Origin: Callorhinus ursinus
Taxonomy: Eukaryota; Chordata; Mammalia; Carnivora; Otariidae
DNA: 64,000 bases
Assembly: GCF_003265705.1 (NCBI RefSeq)
Contig: NW_020312867.1
Coordinates: 10,205,228-10,269,227, forward strand
Reading direction: 5' to 3'
Shown here: positions 11,230-25,414 of the stretch, one piece after another
Numbering within the stretch: position 1 is the first letter of the stretch
Layout: every line of letters starts with the position of its first letter
Made by a program: the position numbers and the translations under genes
Notes under the pieces: model-generated
Database searches by the model: none
Told to the model about the DNA's origin: nothing
Seen by the model: the letters and a program-made list of their open reading frames with translations, nothing else

Positions 11230-11870
11230 TGGTCCACCCGTGTGTTCATCCTCTAGTCTGCTCTTCCCTTTGATCTTACACACTCTCTGCTTCCCTCCTC
11301 AGCCAGCCTGCTCCAGTGTTGGCTCCCTGTTTGTGCTTCCTCTCACCCACTCATCCAACAGCCTACAGTGGTGCCTCCTTCGCTCACCACGTCCTGAAAC
11401 TGTTTTGTCTTAGCGGATGCCAGTCACCAAATTCTCTAGTCTCCTCTCCTTCTCAGAGTGATTGGAGTTGCTGTCTTTCTTGCTTTCCTGGTCCTTTCTT
11501 TCCCTGATTCTCTGGCCAGGCTCTTTAGGGAATCTCCTTCCTTAAACATTGAGGTTGTCTGGGAATCAGGCATTGATTCTCTTTTGTCTTCATCCTACAC
11601 AGTTTCCCTGGGTAATTCCATCCCACTTAAAGGACTTATGGTGCTCTTTCTGTATGGGTGATTCTCAGTTCTATCTCCAGCCCAGCTTCTCCTTGCGCTC
11701 CAGACCACTATTCTCGGTCGCTGCTTAGACATCTCTAACTGGATAATCACAAGCTCCTGCTGTCGGCACGTAGTCATTGTTATGACCTTAGCCCCCCACC
11801 CCATGCTTCCTTTCTCTGAATGACACCACCATTCATCTAGTTTTCTTTTACTGTCCTTGTTCCATTTTTA
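11230..11870 (+). repeat. possible L2 LINE remnant
   Basis: Pyrimidine-rich text with L2-like phrases (cagcctgctccagtgttggctccc, catcctctagtctgctcttccc) but no clean 3' end. Tentative. Confidence 0.35.
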
Positions 11871-12266
11871 TATCAAGGTTAAACTCACCTTTAATAATTA
11901 TAAATTGAGATTTCTTCTCATTTCTGGAAGAGATTATATAAGATTAGAATTGTGTGAACCTTGAATACTTAATAGATCTCCCTTGTAAAATCATTAGTAT
12001 TTTTTATTTGTGGCATTTTCTTTTAACTGTTGATTCAACTTCTCTAAAAGTTGTAGGATATTTTGGGTTTTCTCTTTCTGTTTCAGTCATTTAAGATAAT
12101 CTTTTCTAGGCATTATTTCATTTTTTCACATGTATTGACACAAAGGTATTCACACTGTTCTCTAATCTTTGCAGCATCTGTGCTTAAGTACTGAATCATA
12201 CACTTAAAAAGGCTTAAAACAGTAAATTTTATCTTAAATATTTTTGACCCAATTATAAAAATTTTT

Positions 12267-12455
12267 ATTTTTTTTAAGATTTTATTTATTTATTTGTCAG
12301 AGAGAGAGCACAAGCAGGAGGAGAGGCAGAGGCAGAGGGAGAAGCAGACTCCCCACTGAGCAGGGAGCCCGATGCGGGACTCGATCCCAGGACCCTCAGA
12401 TCATGACCTGAGCCGAAGGCAGACGCTTAACTGACTGAGCCACCCAGGCGTCCCC
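12267..12455 (-). repeat. CAN SINE, antisense
   Basis: Tail aagattttatttatttatttgtcagag, head ccacccaggcgtcccc. The near-perfect duplication aattataaaaattttt is at 12251-12266 and 12456-12471. Confidence 0.94.
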
Positions 12456-12489
12456 AATTATAAAAAATTTTAAATATCACAGCAAGATC

Positions 12490-12866
12490 TTTTTTTGAAG
12501 ATATAAACAAGCTTATTCTAAAATTTATACAAAAAAGCAGAGCTTCTAAAATAGCTGTAACAGGTGTGAAAAAGAGGAATAATGTGGGAGGAATCACTGT
12601 ACACAGTGTTAAGGCTTACTGTTTAGCTACAGTAATCAAGACTTTGTGGTTATTGGTGGAGGGATAGACACAGATCAAGGAATAGAATAAAGAACCTGAA
12701 ACAGAACCACATAAATGTGTCCAACTGATTTTTGACAAAGGAACAAAGACAATTAATTCAGTGGAAGAAGGATAGCCTTTCAAATAAGTGGTGCTGGAAC
12801 AACTGGACAGCCATCGACAGATAAATGAACTTCGACCTAATCATCACATCTTACACAAAATCAACT
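12490..12866 (+). repeat. L1 ORF2 fragment, sense
   Basis: Follows the end of L1 ORF2: ctgtttagctacagtaatcaagac, catgtccaactgatttttgac-like text and agtggtgctggaacaactggacagcc. Diverged. It contains the AATAAA at 12686-12691, the first sense-strand hexamer I noticed after exon 24. Confidence 0.85.
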
Positions 12867-12869
12867 TAT

Positions 12870-14837
<1,968 letters not shown>

Positions 14838-14850
<13 letters not shown>

Positions 14851-16250
14851 CATCCACACAGTGTTTTTCTTTTTATTCAACTATAAGCAAACGGCAGAAT
14901 TAACACAATAATCTGCAACTCCAGAACGGCTTTTCTATAGACAAGAGTTCGACAGACACAGATGTAGGGATTTCTGACAACGGCCTCACCCAGCCCTGCA
15001 GCTCATCTAGATGGCTTTGTCTTAATTGCAAAGCCACTTTCCCTGTTGCTTTTTCCAGTACTGCTCTTCGAAGGAGCCAGAACAGGACACTGATCCCTAG
15101 TAAGTTGTCTGAGATGTACCACGTTGGGGGTTAGTGCACACGCCAGCCTCTGGCTGTCTTGGTGGGAGACACGGGCCGTGAAAACACGACCCAGAAGTGC
15201 CCCCATGCACAATTCCGGACTCAGGCTCACAAAGCAGAGGCAATGGATCTTTTTTTTTTAAACCTCCCTTCAAGATTCTTTGACGCTCTGCTCTATTACT
15301 ATAGACCTGGTCTTTTCACCTGAATTTTTATTTCTTTAAATTCTGGATTGCTATTCTTATATTAAGAATTTGATGACCCCAACACAGTACCAAAATATCC
15401 CCCAAAATGGAGTTCAAATTTGATCAAAACATAAATGGGGGCGTGACCCTCTAAAGGACAGGCAGAAGGAAAAGTCACTCTAAACCATTATCTGATTGCT
15501 CAGGCCTCCCCTGAGAAATCTACATGCATCACTGAACTGGAGAACACTGGTTGAGACTTCCAGGACAGTTTCTGTCTCCTAGCATTCCCCTACTTCCCAG
15601 ACAGCTGCTCATAGAGTTTGGGCACATAGGCATCCCATTCCGCCGGGTAACATGTACCAGCCACCAGCGGCCCAAGCTCGTACTTTTTGCGGAAAGATGC
15701 CACTTTGCATTTGCCCCGGGGGTCTCCAGATCGGTTGCTGAAGATGGGCTCGTCACACTTCAGTGGCCCATTCTGTTCATAAACCAGCTAGACATAGCGG
15801 TGAAGGCCTGCGCCAGATATATCTGGAGGCCCAGAGCTGACATAATTGGAGAGGACTCTGCCAGTGCTGATGTCGTTGCCCTTCATGTTGACCACCAGAA
15901 AATGGTGCCATTCCCTGTATTTGGGGCCCTTCCTGCTGAGAGCATCCAGATCTGTTAGGACCAAGGTGTAGAGTTTACCTGGAACAAGGCCATCCCACAC
16001 AATACTGGCAGGCCGGTTCTTAACTTGGGTGGGCGTCAGCACTTTGATCAGCTCGTCGACCTCTGTCCTGGTGTATTTGACCTGCAGCGCATGCTGCAGC
16101 CGCTCGCCCACTTCCTGCAGGCTCAAAGGCCCGGACCACTTGCTGAGGTCCAGCGGCATTGCGGAGCCGAGCTGGGCAGACAACGGGGAAGAGTCTCTGC
16201 AGACTGGGAACAGTCCTGCAGCACCAACCCCCAGCAGTCCGCAAACTGGC
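14838..16250 (-). pseudogene. PEBP1 (RKIP) processed retrocopy
   Basis: Intronless minus-strand copy of phosphatidylethanolamine-binding protein 1. The coding region runs from ATG at 16159-16157 to TAG at 15592-15590: 190 codons including the stop, against 187 residues in the parent. Recognisable blocks are [61 protein letters not shown] and, near the end, [12 protein letters not shown]. The frame is preserved except for one nonsense codon at 15788-15790 (codon 124), where the parent has Trp after HRYV. The ligand-pocket motif DPDAPSR is changed to DLDALSR. Two extra residues precede GLHRYV. The 3' UTR follows leftwards to an AATAAA (reverse complement at 14872-14877) and an A-tract at 14838-14850. 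It is probably inactive because the nonsense codon removes the last third. Confidence 0.95.
14872..14877 (-). promoter_or_regulatory. inherited poly(A) signal of the PEBP1 retrocopy
   Basis: TTTATT on the + strand is AATAAA on the retrocopy strand. It lies about 22 nt before the A-tract, as expected for a copied mRNA 3' end. Confidence 0.8.
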
Positions 16251-16258
16251 CACAGTTT

Positions 16259-16282
16259 TTAAGATTTTATTTATTTATTTTA
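16259..16282 (-). repeat. SINE tail-like scrap
   Basis: The text aagattttatttatttatttta matches the tail of an antisense CAN SINE, but no body follows. It separates the 5' end of the PEBP1 retrocopy from L1 sequence. Confidence 0.4.
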
Positions 16283-16440
16283 TATCATGGAATAACACTC
16301 AGCAATAAGAAGAAACAAACTATTGATACAACAATTTGGATGAATCCCAAGAAAATTTTGCTGAGTTGGGGGGAGGGATCTTAGAAATTTACATACTGTA
16401 TGATTCCATTTCTATAACACTTAGAAGTTAAAATTTTCAA
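16283..16440 (+). repeat. L1 3' fragment, sense
   Basis: Typical L1 text: catggaataacactcagcaataagaag, acaatttggatgaatccc, tactgtatgattccatttctataac. Confidence 0.85.
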
Positions 16441-16529
16441 CCAAAAATACAGATATATCTACTGAAGTTTCAACTTTTTCTGACTTTTCCTGATTGACCT
16501 CAAGACCCTCTTTTAAAAGCAGTCATCTG

Positions 16530-16651
16530 GGGGCGCCTGGGTGGCTAAGTCAGTTAAGTGTCTGACTCTTAATCTCGGTTCAGGTATTGATGTCAGGGTG
16601 ATGAGTTCAGGCCCTGTGTTTAAAAATAAACAAACAAATAAATAAATAAAT
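16530..16651 (+). repeat. older CAN SINE, sense, short
   Basis: Head gggcgcctgggtggctaagtcagttaagtgtctgactcttaatctcggttcagg with a short tail of AAAT repeats. This is an older short subtype lacking the CT-rich block of the young copies. Confidence 0.88.
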
Positions 16652-18574
16652 ACATTCACCTGATTGGGTCAGGCCCACCCACACTCAAGAGGAGGGATTA
16701 TAGAGTGTACACAACACCAAGGTAAAGGGAATATTAGGTGCCAACCAGGGATTTAGGTTGTTTGACTCCATAAAGGTTGAACTCTAGGCTCCAGTCAGAC
16801 AATTTCAATCTGGTAGCATCTAACACTATCCAATTTTATAAAATATTTGATTTGGGGTCTAGTAAATATTATTTCTTGGCTTGTTTTAAGTTGAGATTAT
16901 TTTCATACTGGCATACCTTATTATTTCTGAATCTGAACTTCAGACTTTATTGTGTATAGCTGAAAAATGGTTAACATTTTTAAGATTCTTAGTGAAAATC
17001 TTAACTTATACTGCTGACATTTTTCCCATTTGAAAAGAGGGCTCTGTGCATATAAACAGGCTCTTATGCTGGAGATAGTCGTGCTGTTGCCAATGCTGAG
17101 TTCTAGTTTTTTTCCTCCCAATGCCCTGTTGCTCCACCCTCTGAAAAGCCACTGAAATGGTTTTAGAGCATTTCCTTCTAGAGGGATCTCTTCCCCACAC
17201 TTACTTTTTTTAAAGTACTAATTTTAAGTTTAAGAGTCAAAGAGATGTTGATTTGCTGCTTGATTTTGGGGGGCTCTTCACCTGGGCTAGATCACTTACT
17301 TGAATAAGATCCACTTAAGAAAGCTGTATTCAGGAGCACTTTCGAAAATAAACTATGGCATGCTCACCACTTAGCTTGCCAAGCTCTCCTTGAACAAGCA
17401 GGTAAGTTCTGTTGGAACTGTGTCTTTTTGCTCTTTGGTGTACAACTAACTGTAGAATTTGCAGGCAGTGTGACTAGATCTGTGACATTGTGTGTTCTCG
17501 GTATCTTCACACGACACCAGATCTCTGCACTTGGGACCGTATGTGGGGGTGTGCGTGTGGAGGGCTGAGCTTGCGTCTTCCTGGGCACATGAAGTGATGT
17601 GCTCAACAGAGGGGGCTTTGCCTTTCTGTAGTGCTCTTAATCTCAGAGCCTGAGCTTTCCTAGATGTATTTCGCTCTTAAACACACCCATGCACACTTAG
17701 AGACTATCCAGATTCAGTAAAAATGTAGAGACTCGTTGAAGGAAGAGAATAGATTGCAGCGTAGGCCATTTGGTTAAATTTTAGTATGGCTTTCAGTGCA
17801 GGCAAAAGCCTTTTTGTCTCTCTCATTTTTTAAAGCAAAATAACTGAGGAAATCTAGTTCTTTACTCAGAATTCATGTAAACCTTGGTGCTTTAAAAATG
17901 GTAATGTTAAACTCAAGTTCCTTTGCTCTGAACCAATCCCAGGATTCTTTTCCATAATTAGGAACAGATCAAAACCTATAACTGTTAACTGAGGGAATTT
18001 GAAACCAACTATAAAAAACTTTGTAGATGCAGTTTAAAATTAAAAAAAAAAAACAAACCACCCAGATTGAGAAGGCCTTGTGTGCAGGAGGGTGATGGGT
18101 GTGTTGGGGCCAGTTGTGCCTGTTTCCTGGGGAGTTGCTCCTATGGGTGAGTGCCCCTTCCTCAGCCTTTGCTTTCTGAAAGCGATCCTGGGTGTCCTTG
18201 CCAGTAAGCAAGGACTCAGCTGGCATAGCCATGCCCATGGTTTGGGAGGGTAGGTATTCAAGATAGAGAATGGACAGGCAGATGTTTTGTGTGAGGTGGG
18301 AAGGTGGGCGGTGAAGCTGGGGTTCTGGCTTGTTACTGGCTCTGCAACAGAGGTTGTTATTGTAATGTGGAACTAATATTAAAGCCCTCTCCACGCTGGG
18401 TGTTTCATCTGCTGGTTTATGTAAGAGGCTAGTGTTCACAAGTGAAGGCAACACAGAATTTGTATTGAGAACTGAGCATTCATTTAGACTTTAGAGTTAT
18501 GTTTATGGGTGCTAACAGGATTGCTCTCCTAAGCAAAGGATGTATGAAACTTTTATTGACTCATATACTTCTTT

Positions 18575-19265
18575 TGGTAGCCGTGTTATTGAGATATAAT
18601 TCACATGCCATACAATTCACCAATTTATAGCACACAATTTAGTAGTTTTTAGTATATTCACAGAGTTGTATAGCCGTGACCACAATCAGTTTTAGAGTAT
18701 TTTCATCACCCCAAAAAGAAATCCTGTACTCATTAGCAGTCACTGCCCATTCCTTCCTCTCCATAGACCCTGGCAACCACCAGTTTACTTTCTATCGCTG
18801 TAGATTTGCTTATTTTGGCATTTCATATTAATTGTATTACATAACATATGGTTCTTTGTTGTTGTTGTTTTTTTAAGATTTTATTTATTTATTTGACCGA
18901 GAGAGACACAGCGAGAGAGGGAACACAAGCGGGGAGTGGGAGAGGGAGAAGCAGGCCCCCCATGGAGCAGGGAGCCCGATGCGGGGCTCGATCCCAGGAC
19001 CCCGGGATCATGACCTGAGCCGAAGGCAGACACTTAACAACTGAGCCACCCAGGCGCCCCAACATATGGTCCTTTGTGACTGGCTTCTTTCACTTAGCAT
19101 AATGTTTTCAAGATTCATCCATATTTAGTATGTTTGAGTTCTTAACTCCTCTTAAGGATCGAATGATATTTTATTGTCTGGATATGCCACATTTTGTTTA
19201 TCCATTCATCTGTTGATGGATACTTGGGGGTTGTTTTCACTCTTTGGCTGTTACGAATAACGTCA
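18575..19265 (-). repeat. L1 3' fragment, antisense, split by a SINE
   Basis: Two L1 blocks (18575-18858 and 19061-19265) carry attgagatataattcacatgccatac, ctggcaaccacc, gtgactggcttctttcacttagcata and tccattcatctgttgatgga. They become contiguous once the SINE at 18859-19060 is removed. Confidence 0.93.
18859..19060 (-). repeat. CAN SINE, antisense, inside an L1
   Basis: Full copy. The 16-bp flanking duplication aacatatggttctttg / aacatatggtcctttg is at 18843-18858 and 19061-19076, with one mismatch. Confidence 0.96.
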
Positions 19266-19900
19266 GGTACACTTTTAATGTTTATATTTCTTGTATAATG
19301 ATGATGATGATGTATGTACATACCTCCTGGTGTTAGATATCTGTGCTGTAAGAATTTTAAAGAATTATAAAGCTATGAAATACGTTTAGAACTGAACTAC
19401 TCAAAGTATAAATCTTTCTTTATTTCAAAGTGGCATTTAAGGTTCTTGTACTACCTTGTGGTTTTCATTAGGATCATTATTTATTATTCCTTCTTCCTGA
19501 AAGCCTCTTCTTTTCCACTTTCATCCATGGCTTTGGCTGTTTCTTCTTAGTTCTTCAGTATCATTGCTCCCTTGAATGTCCTCTGGACCCTCTCTCCCTG
19601 GACAGTCTCATCCACACCATCTGTGAATACCACCTGTGGCTGGGAAGTAATTCTCCATCTATAACAGATCTCTCTGCCGTGATCTCCATAGCCAGGAGGC
19701 TTCCTTTAACATCTGCTCACTCAGCAGACTTTGTGGCCCAAAGCAGCAGCCTTGAATGGACAGGAGGAGCTGTGCGATGCTGGGTGGCAGGCTGTGCCCC
19801 CGTGCTCCTGGGAGCCCTGGGAGGAGAGGGGAGTGTCCCGTGCCGCCTGAGTCTGAGTGAGGATGGGCAGTACCAGAGCTGAGTCTCAGGAGCATGAGGT

Positions 19901-19932
19901 GGGGGGGGGGGGGGGGGGTTTTGGGGGGGGGG
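19901..19932 (+). repeat. G-run pair (G18-TTTT-G10)
   Basis: Eighteen consecutive Gs, TTTT, then ten Gs. This can form G-quadruplex structures and is also a place where assembled length may be wrong. Confidence 0.9.
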
Positions 19933-20264
19933 AAAGGGCATACCCAGTCACCTTCAAGAACTACCGGGAGTTTGTGAAGTGGCAGCGCTGTGAGCAAGGT
20001 GCTGGAGAACTAAGCAAAAGCTGTCGGGAAGAGACTGGAGGTTTCGGCTGAGGGCTTGGAACCATAGCCTGAAAACCACTGGGAGTCGTTGAAATGTTGC
20101 GACTGAAGATCGGTATTTTCACAAAAGACCCCTCTGGCAGCAGTTGGGAGAATGGATTAGAAGGAGCTGGACCTGAGTTGGGGAGTCCAGGTAGAATTCT
20201 TGTTTAGAAACCCAGGGGAGGGGTCCATCAGGTGACCCTCAGGCGTATCCCATAGCAACTTTCT

Positions 20265-20405
20265 TTCCTCATCTGTGCCTCCACAGCCATAGGCTTATCT
20301 GGCTTTTCACTCTACAGAGGTTGTCCTTAAGGGCAAGGACAATGTCTTATATTTCTGTGTCCTCAGTGTCACAGTGTTGATCCGTGGTAGACATGTCACA
20401 GGTAT
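20265..20405 (+). repeat. L2 LINE 3' end, sense
   Basis: Matches the L2 tail order: agggcaaggacaatgtcttatatttctgtgtcctcagtgtcacagtgttgatccgtggtagac. Confidence 0.65.
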
Positions 20406-20754
20406 GTACTAGACGGATGTGTAGTTGTAGGTACGGGAGCTTTTGGGTTGGTATCAGAACTTTGTTCTTTTTTTGTTGCAACTTTTGCATCTCTTCTAAA
20501 GGTGCTGACAGCTTTTTCTGATATTATCAGAGTGATTGCCGACCAGGGCTAAGGTGCCGGCTGGGGTTGGAGACCAAGAATTTGTCATCCCAGTCTGCAC
20601 AGTCTGGCGCTAGAGGATTGAATTGTTCTAGCATGTTGTCAGAAGAGTTGAGAGGTAGAAGAAAAGAAAGAAATGAGGACACAAACATCCTAATTTTACA
20701 AAGAGAGTAGTTAAGAGGTACTATATATATTGGAATATTTAAGAATGAAATGAT

Positions 20755-20940
20755 AGGAGACCTGGGATTTGCTTCAAAATAATACGATTTTGGAGAAAGT
20801 GGGTAGTGTATGCCTGAAACTAGACTGGCCTTGAGCTGGTAATTACTACACGTGGGTGATGAGCACACGGGGTTCATAATACTGTTCTCTCTACTTTTTA
20901 AGAAGTTTTAAATTCTGTAATAAAAAATTGAAAACAATTA
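20755..20940 (+). repeat. L1 (L1M type) 3' end, sense
   Basis: Contains gggatttgcttcaaaataata, ggtgatgagcacacggggttcataatactgttctctctacttt and an A-rich end with aataaaaaattg, as in old L1M 3' ends. Confidence 0.8.
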
Positions 20941-22179
20941 CAGGTGATAGAAAAAAGATAATAAAGGCCCACCTTATTATTTAGACTTCTGAAAGTAGCC
21001 TCAGCTGGGCCTGCAGCCTAGGCTAGCTGGGATCTTAGCACATCTAAGCCAGCTGGGATGTATCTTGGAACTGACCTTCTCTTTTTACTTTGCAGGAAGT
21101 GCACAGCATTTTACTAGGGTTTTACCAGTTATTGACTACTATTGGGCAGTCTCTAGAACAGTCAGGAGTCAGGGACAAAACCCTGTCTAACATGCCTCAC
21201 CCTGGTGAAATGGCGAAGGGAGCTTCCCTGGGAGCCACTGACTTCCCTTCCAAGCAGGGGTGCATCAGAGGCCTGAGGGCTCCTCCCCGTGGGCCGTGAG
21301 GCCTGGGACGCTGCCTTGCAGCAGGCCACACTGTGTTGTTTCCTGCGCCTGCAGCTGCCTGTGGGTAATAGGCACATCCTTTCCCTGTATCCAAGGGTGT
21401 TCTGTCCATTCCCTGTCTCTGTTAGCATCCTTGCAGCACCATCACCCCTCAGAATAACGACACCGAAACCGACGGAGGCACTAAAAACAATGATGTAACT
21501 AGACTGGAAAGGGCAAGTGTGAATGGTGGTCTCAGTCACCTTCCATTATAGTAGGAAGTCAGTAAGTGATGCCTAAAATGGTTAAGTCAAGAAATAGCAA
21601 ATTTTTAAAAAACTTATTAGTGATTAAAAGGTAACCCCCGAAGAACTGAAAAGAAACCTAAATAAAGGTGGGGGCCAAAGAGAGAAACCTTAAGGAGAGG
21701 ACGTAGGGAGCAGGAACCCAATTGCATGATTAGCTCTTTGGCCCTTGTAGGTGTTTCAACCAAGTGTATGTAGTTCTTAATGATTTTTAAATTATTAATG
21801 ATCATGATAAGATGGAATAGGAGTTCTAGAGAGTGGTGGAAGGAATGGCTGGAAGGATATGTAGGGAAGTGAGTACAGAGCAGTATTTAGAGCTGGGAGT
21901 TTAGGCGTGCACAGACGGTGAGTGTTAGCTTGCACGTCAGGAATGAGTGGCTCGGTGGAATTAACTAGCCTTGAGGCTCTGACCAGAGCCTGGGTATACA
22001 GTTTCTGTGCCAGCACAAACCAGCATCAGGTGGGTAGTGTGTGAGGCCAGGTGATGGGCACTGGGATCCAGTCCAGGGCCTGTGGTCTCAGCATAGTTCC
22101 CTATAGAACTTTGGTTTGTTTTTGTTTTGTTTTAAAGAAAATTATTTTGGTTTGTTTTTTGTTTGAGTGTTCCTTTATT

Positions 22180-22540
22180 CTTTATTCTTTTTTGAAAAAT
22201 TCCAATATAGTTAACATACAGCGTTAATATTAGTTTCGGGTGTACAATCTTGTGATTCAGCAATTCCATACATCACCCTGTGCTCATCACAACAAGTACA
22301 CTCCCTAATCCCTGTCACCTCTTTCCTCCATCCCCTAACCCCCTCCCCTCTGGTAACCATCAGTTCTCTATGTTAAGAATCTGTTTTTTGGTTTGTCTCT
22401 TTTTTTTCATTTGTTTTGTTTCTTAAATTCCACAGTAAGTCAAATCATATGGTATTTGCCTTTCTCTGACCGACTTATTTCACTTGGCATCATACCTTCT
22501 AGATCCATCCGTGTGGTTGCAGATGGCAAGATTTCCTACA
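22180..22540 (-). repeat. carnivore-type L1 fragment, antisense
   Basis: Reverse-strand L1 text: atatagttaacatacagcgttaatattagtttcgggtgtacaatcttgtgattcagcaattccatacatcaccctgtgctcatcac, and ctgaccgacttatttcacttggcatcat. Confidence 0.92.
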
Positions 22541-23924
22541 AGAAAGGTTTTTTTGTGTCACAGCAAAACTCACGGAGGCAGCAGCAGTAGGCCCAGGTTA
22601 GGATGGTCACAGTCTTCTGTCTTTGACACAGCTGAGGCCTGAGTGGAAAGCTCTCTGTAGACAGGCCTGAGTTCTTATGGGAGGATCCGTTCTTCCCTGG
22701 CTTCCAGCCTTGCAGTTCCAGAACTATGTGGCAAGGTTGGCATGGTGAAGCCAGGAGCCCAGATGGCAGCCAAGGCCACTTTGGCCCTCTCAGGTCCTGA
22801 AGCGAGATCTTCAGTGTCTGCAGAGCCTCTTCTCTGGGAGAGTTGAAGAGCAGAGGGGCCCTGGTCTTGACTGGCTCCCAGACTGGGCAGAGTTGAGTCC
22901 TGGTGAAGCTGTTGGCCTCAGGAGCCATGGGAGCCCCCCACAAGGATTCTGCCAGGTACACACAGACCTTGGGTTTTCTCAGAGCCTGACAGGTGCTGCC
23001 ACGAGCTGACCATCTCTACTTCTCAGGGGGGCCAGCTGTCCTTTCCCATCCTCTGCCTGTCTTGTGTGTTCATAACAGTGAAGATTGTTCTTGGTGGAGA
23101 AGCTAAATGCAAACGAGAGGTCCCTCTCTTTCTTTTCAAACCTTCTGTATTAAACAGTGGTCGTTCCGTATCAGTTCAGTATCATTTCTCCATTCGTTCA
23201 CCTGTTTCCGAATACCTATTTTGTGGATTACACAAATGTTAGAAATGTTAGAAATACAGATGTTAGAAAAAGAATTTGTTCTGTGGTAGTTGAATATAAG
23301 AAATGTATCACTTTTTTTGTTTGTTGTTTTAGAGCACCCTTCCTACCATAGTTGATAAGAAATTCATTCCCAGAGAGCCCCATCCCCTTCTCTCAGGAAG
23401 TATAGAAAACTCAGGGCTTACCCGAGCCCAGAGATCTAGGGAGGGCCTCTGATTTTCATTCACCAGTCAGTGCTGCTCCAGGTACCCTGACTTGCAGCCA
23501 TCAGGTTTGTTTGAAGACAGCTGTCCTCATTCCCGTGCGTGACAAGCTTGGCCATTTGGGCACAGAATAATCAATGAGGCCGGAGAGCCTCCCCAGGCCT
23601 ACCATGCAGTCCTCCCATATTCCCTGGCACTTTCAAAACTCTAGAACATCTTCTCCATTCCCTCCATTTCCTGGTCTCAAGGTTTGGGCCACGCCTCTCT
23701 GTTTTTTTCAAAGCACTACCGTCTCTTTCTCTACCCTCATCCTTCCCAGTATACCACCCCCGTGACACCCCTGCCCCTGGGGAAGATCCAGGTTAATTTC
23801 TTTCGGAGCCAAACCTTCCAAGTAAAAATGACAACTTTTTTTCAGTGCAGTGCCTGAAACACTAAAGGAATTGTTCTGGGGAAGGAGCAGGGTAGATTTT
23901 GTCCTTAATTCCTTGTTTCACAGT

Positions 23925-24055
23925 TTCCTAAAGTACAGTCTTTGGACACTGGCATCAGAATCACCTGGGGAGTTTAAAGCTTCAGGAGTAGGAATAGAAC
24001 CCAGGATTTGCACTTTGTTGCAAGCTCTCTAGAGTTTGAGAACCATGGCCTAGTT
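23925..24055. repeat. MER5-like hAT element remnant
   Basis: Phrases tggcatcagaatcacctggggag, acccaggatttgcact and agagtttgagaaccatggc match MER5-type hAT non-autonomous elements. Ends are approximate. Confidence 0.6.
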
Positions 24056-24587
24056 CTTGGAATAAGATGGTGTTATTTGCTCTCTGGAGGTAGGTGTATC
24101 TGCCTCTGTGGGGGGTAGGGAATTGCCTTTCCATTCTTTTTCCTACAACAATTAGAAAGTCAGAAATTGATACCTTTGTAGACAGAAGAGTACAGAAATC
24201 TTTTTTTTTCTAGGACGTCGCTGCATAGACAGCCACAGAATAAAGTGGAATATGACTGTCCCATGCCGTGAGAGGGAAGTGGGTCAGGCACTGAGAGTGT
24301 AGAGAAGAGAGAGCCAATTCCCAGCGACTGAATGAGGAAGGGAGTGTTTGGGCTGGGCAGTGAGGGGCAGGGGGGCCCACTGCAGATGAGTGGGCAGGGC
24401 ACTCTGGTGATGGAAGGACCAAGTGCAGTTAGAGCAACCTGAAAACACGTGTTTGGCTGAAGCACAGAATTAGTGCTTGGGAAATGCAGGTCCACCATAT
24501 CCTACCCTAAGTCCTGGGGCTGGCTGGGCTTCTGAGTTTAGTTTGTCAGATGTATTTAGCACACCCAGAGGGTCTCTGGGCAAGCAC

Positions 24588-24622
24588 ACTTTCTTTCTTT
24601 CTTTCTTTTCTTTTCTTTTTTT

Positions 24623-24680
<58 letters not shown>

Positions 24681-24715
24681 TTCCTTCCTTTCTTTCTTTC
24701 TTTCTTTCTTTCTTT
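24588..24715 (+). repeat. (CTTT)n microsatellite
   Basis: About 128 bp of CTTT repeats with a TTTTC-rich interruption near 24,605 and a CTTCCTTC patch near 24,680. Open frames here (runs of FFLS or KERK) are artefacts of the repeat. Confidence 0.97.
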
Positions 24716-25094
24716 ATGGCTCAAGATATGTTTAATGCAACAAAGATTTTAATAGAAGAAAACAAAGCCCAGAGTAAGTTAAATATTCAAAGTTAGATTG
24801 AGTTATTTGTGACATAGGTATGTCTTGATATAAAATTATATCTATGATTTTTTTCTGAATAAAAAATAGAAGATACAAATCTATACGATTACATTTTTGA
24901 AAAAATCTGAAAAGAATTTCAATGAAATATTAAAATATTAATAAGTATTTCTCAGAAGCTTCCTAAGGTTCATTTTTATTTTCCTTCCTCTTTTTCATCC
25001 CTGCTTTTAGATTATTCTATAATGATATGTGCATTGTACTCTTTTGTAATAGAAGTATTATTGATTTTTTCATTTTTTAAAAGTAGTTTTTATT

Positions 25095-25296
25095 GGGCGC
25101 CTGGGTGGCTCAGTTGGTTAAGCGACTGCCTTCGGCTCAGGTCATGATCCTGGAGTCCCGGGATCGAGTCCCACATCCGGCTTCCTGCTCAGCAGGGAGT
25201 CTGCTTCTCCCTCTGACCCTCTTCCCTCTCGTGCTTTCTATCTCTCATTCTCTCTCTCTCTCAAATAAATAAAATCCTTAAAAAAATTAAAAAAAT
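25095..25296 (+). repeat. CAN SINE, sense
   Basis: Head gggcgcctgggtggctcag. Perfect 16-bp duplication aaaagtagtttttatt at 25079-25094 and 25297-25312. Confidence 0.97.
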
Positions 25297-25305
25297 AAAA
25301 GTAGT

Positions 25306-25414
25306 TTTTATTTATTTATTTTTAAGTAAACTCTACACCCAATGTGGGGCTAAAATTCATGACCTCAGAGCCAAGAGTCCCATGCTCTTCCGGCTGCGCC
25401 AGCCAGGTGCCATG
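25306..25414 (-). repeat. old CAN SINE, antisense
   Basis: Short older subtype: ttttaagtaaactctacacccaatgtggggctaaaattcatgacctcagagccaagagtcccatgctcttccggctgcgccagccaggtgcc. Confidence 0.85.

Noticed and set aside
22536..22961. 141-codon minus-strand frame
   Set aside because: Its C-terminal end borders L1 sequence, it has no recognisable domain, and it has no splice or poly(A) context. It is probably a chance frame in a GC-richer patch; blastp would decide.
24470..24752. Frames of FFLS or KERK repeats
   Set aside because: Produced by the CTTT microsatellite read in different frames.
25095..25170. tRNA gene calls at SINE heads
   Set aside because: The head descends from a tRNA-Lys-like gene and keeps parts of the internal promoter, but it is fused to a SINE body and lacks a proper acceptor stem.
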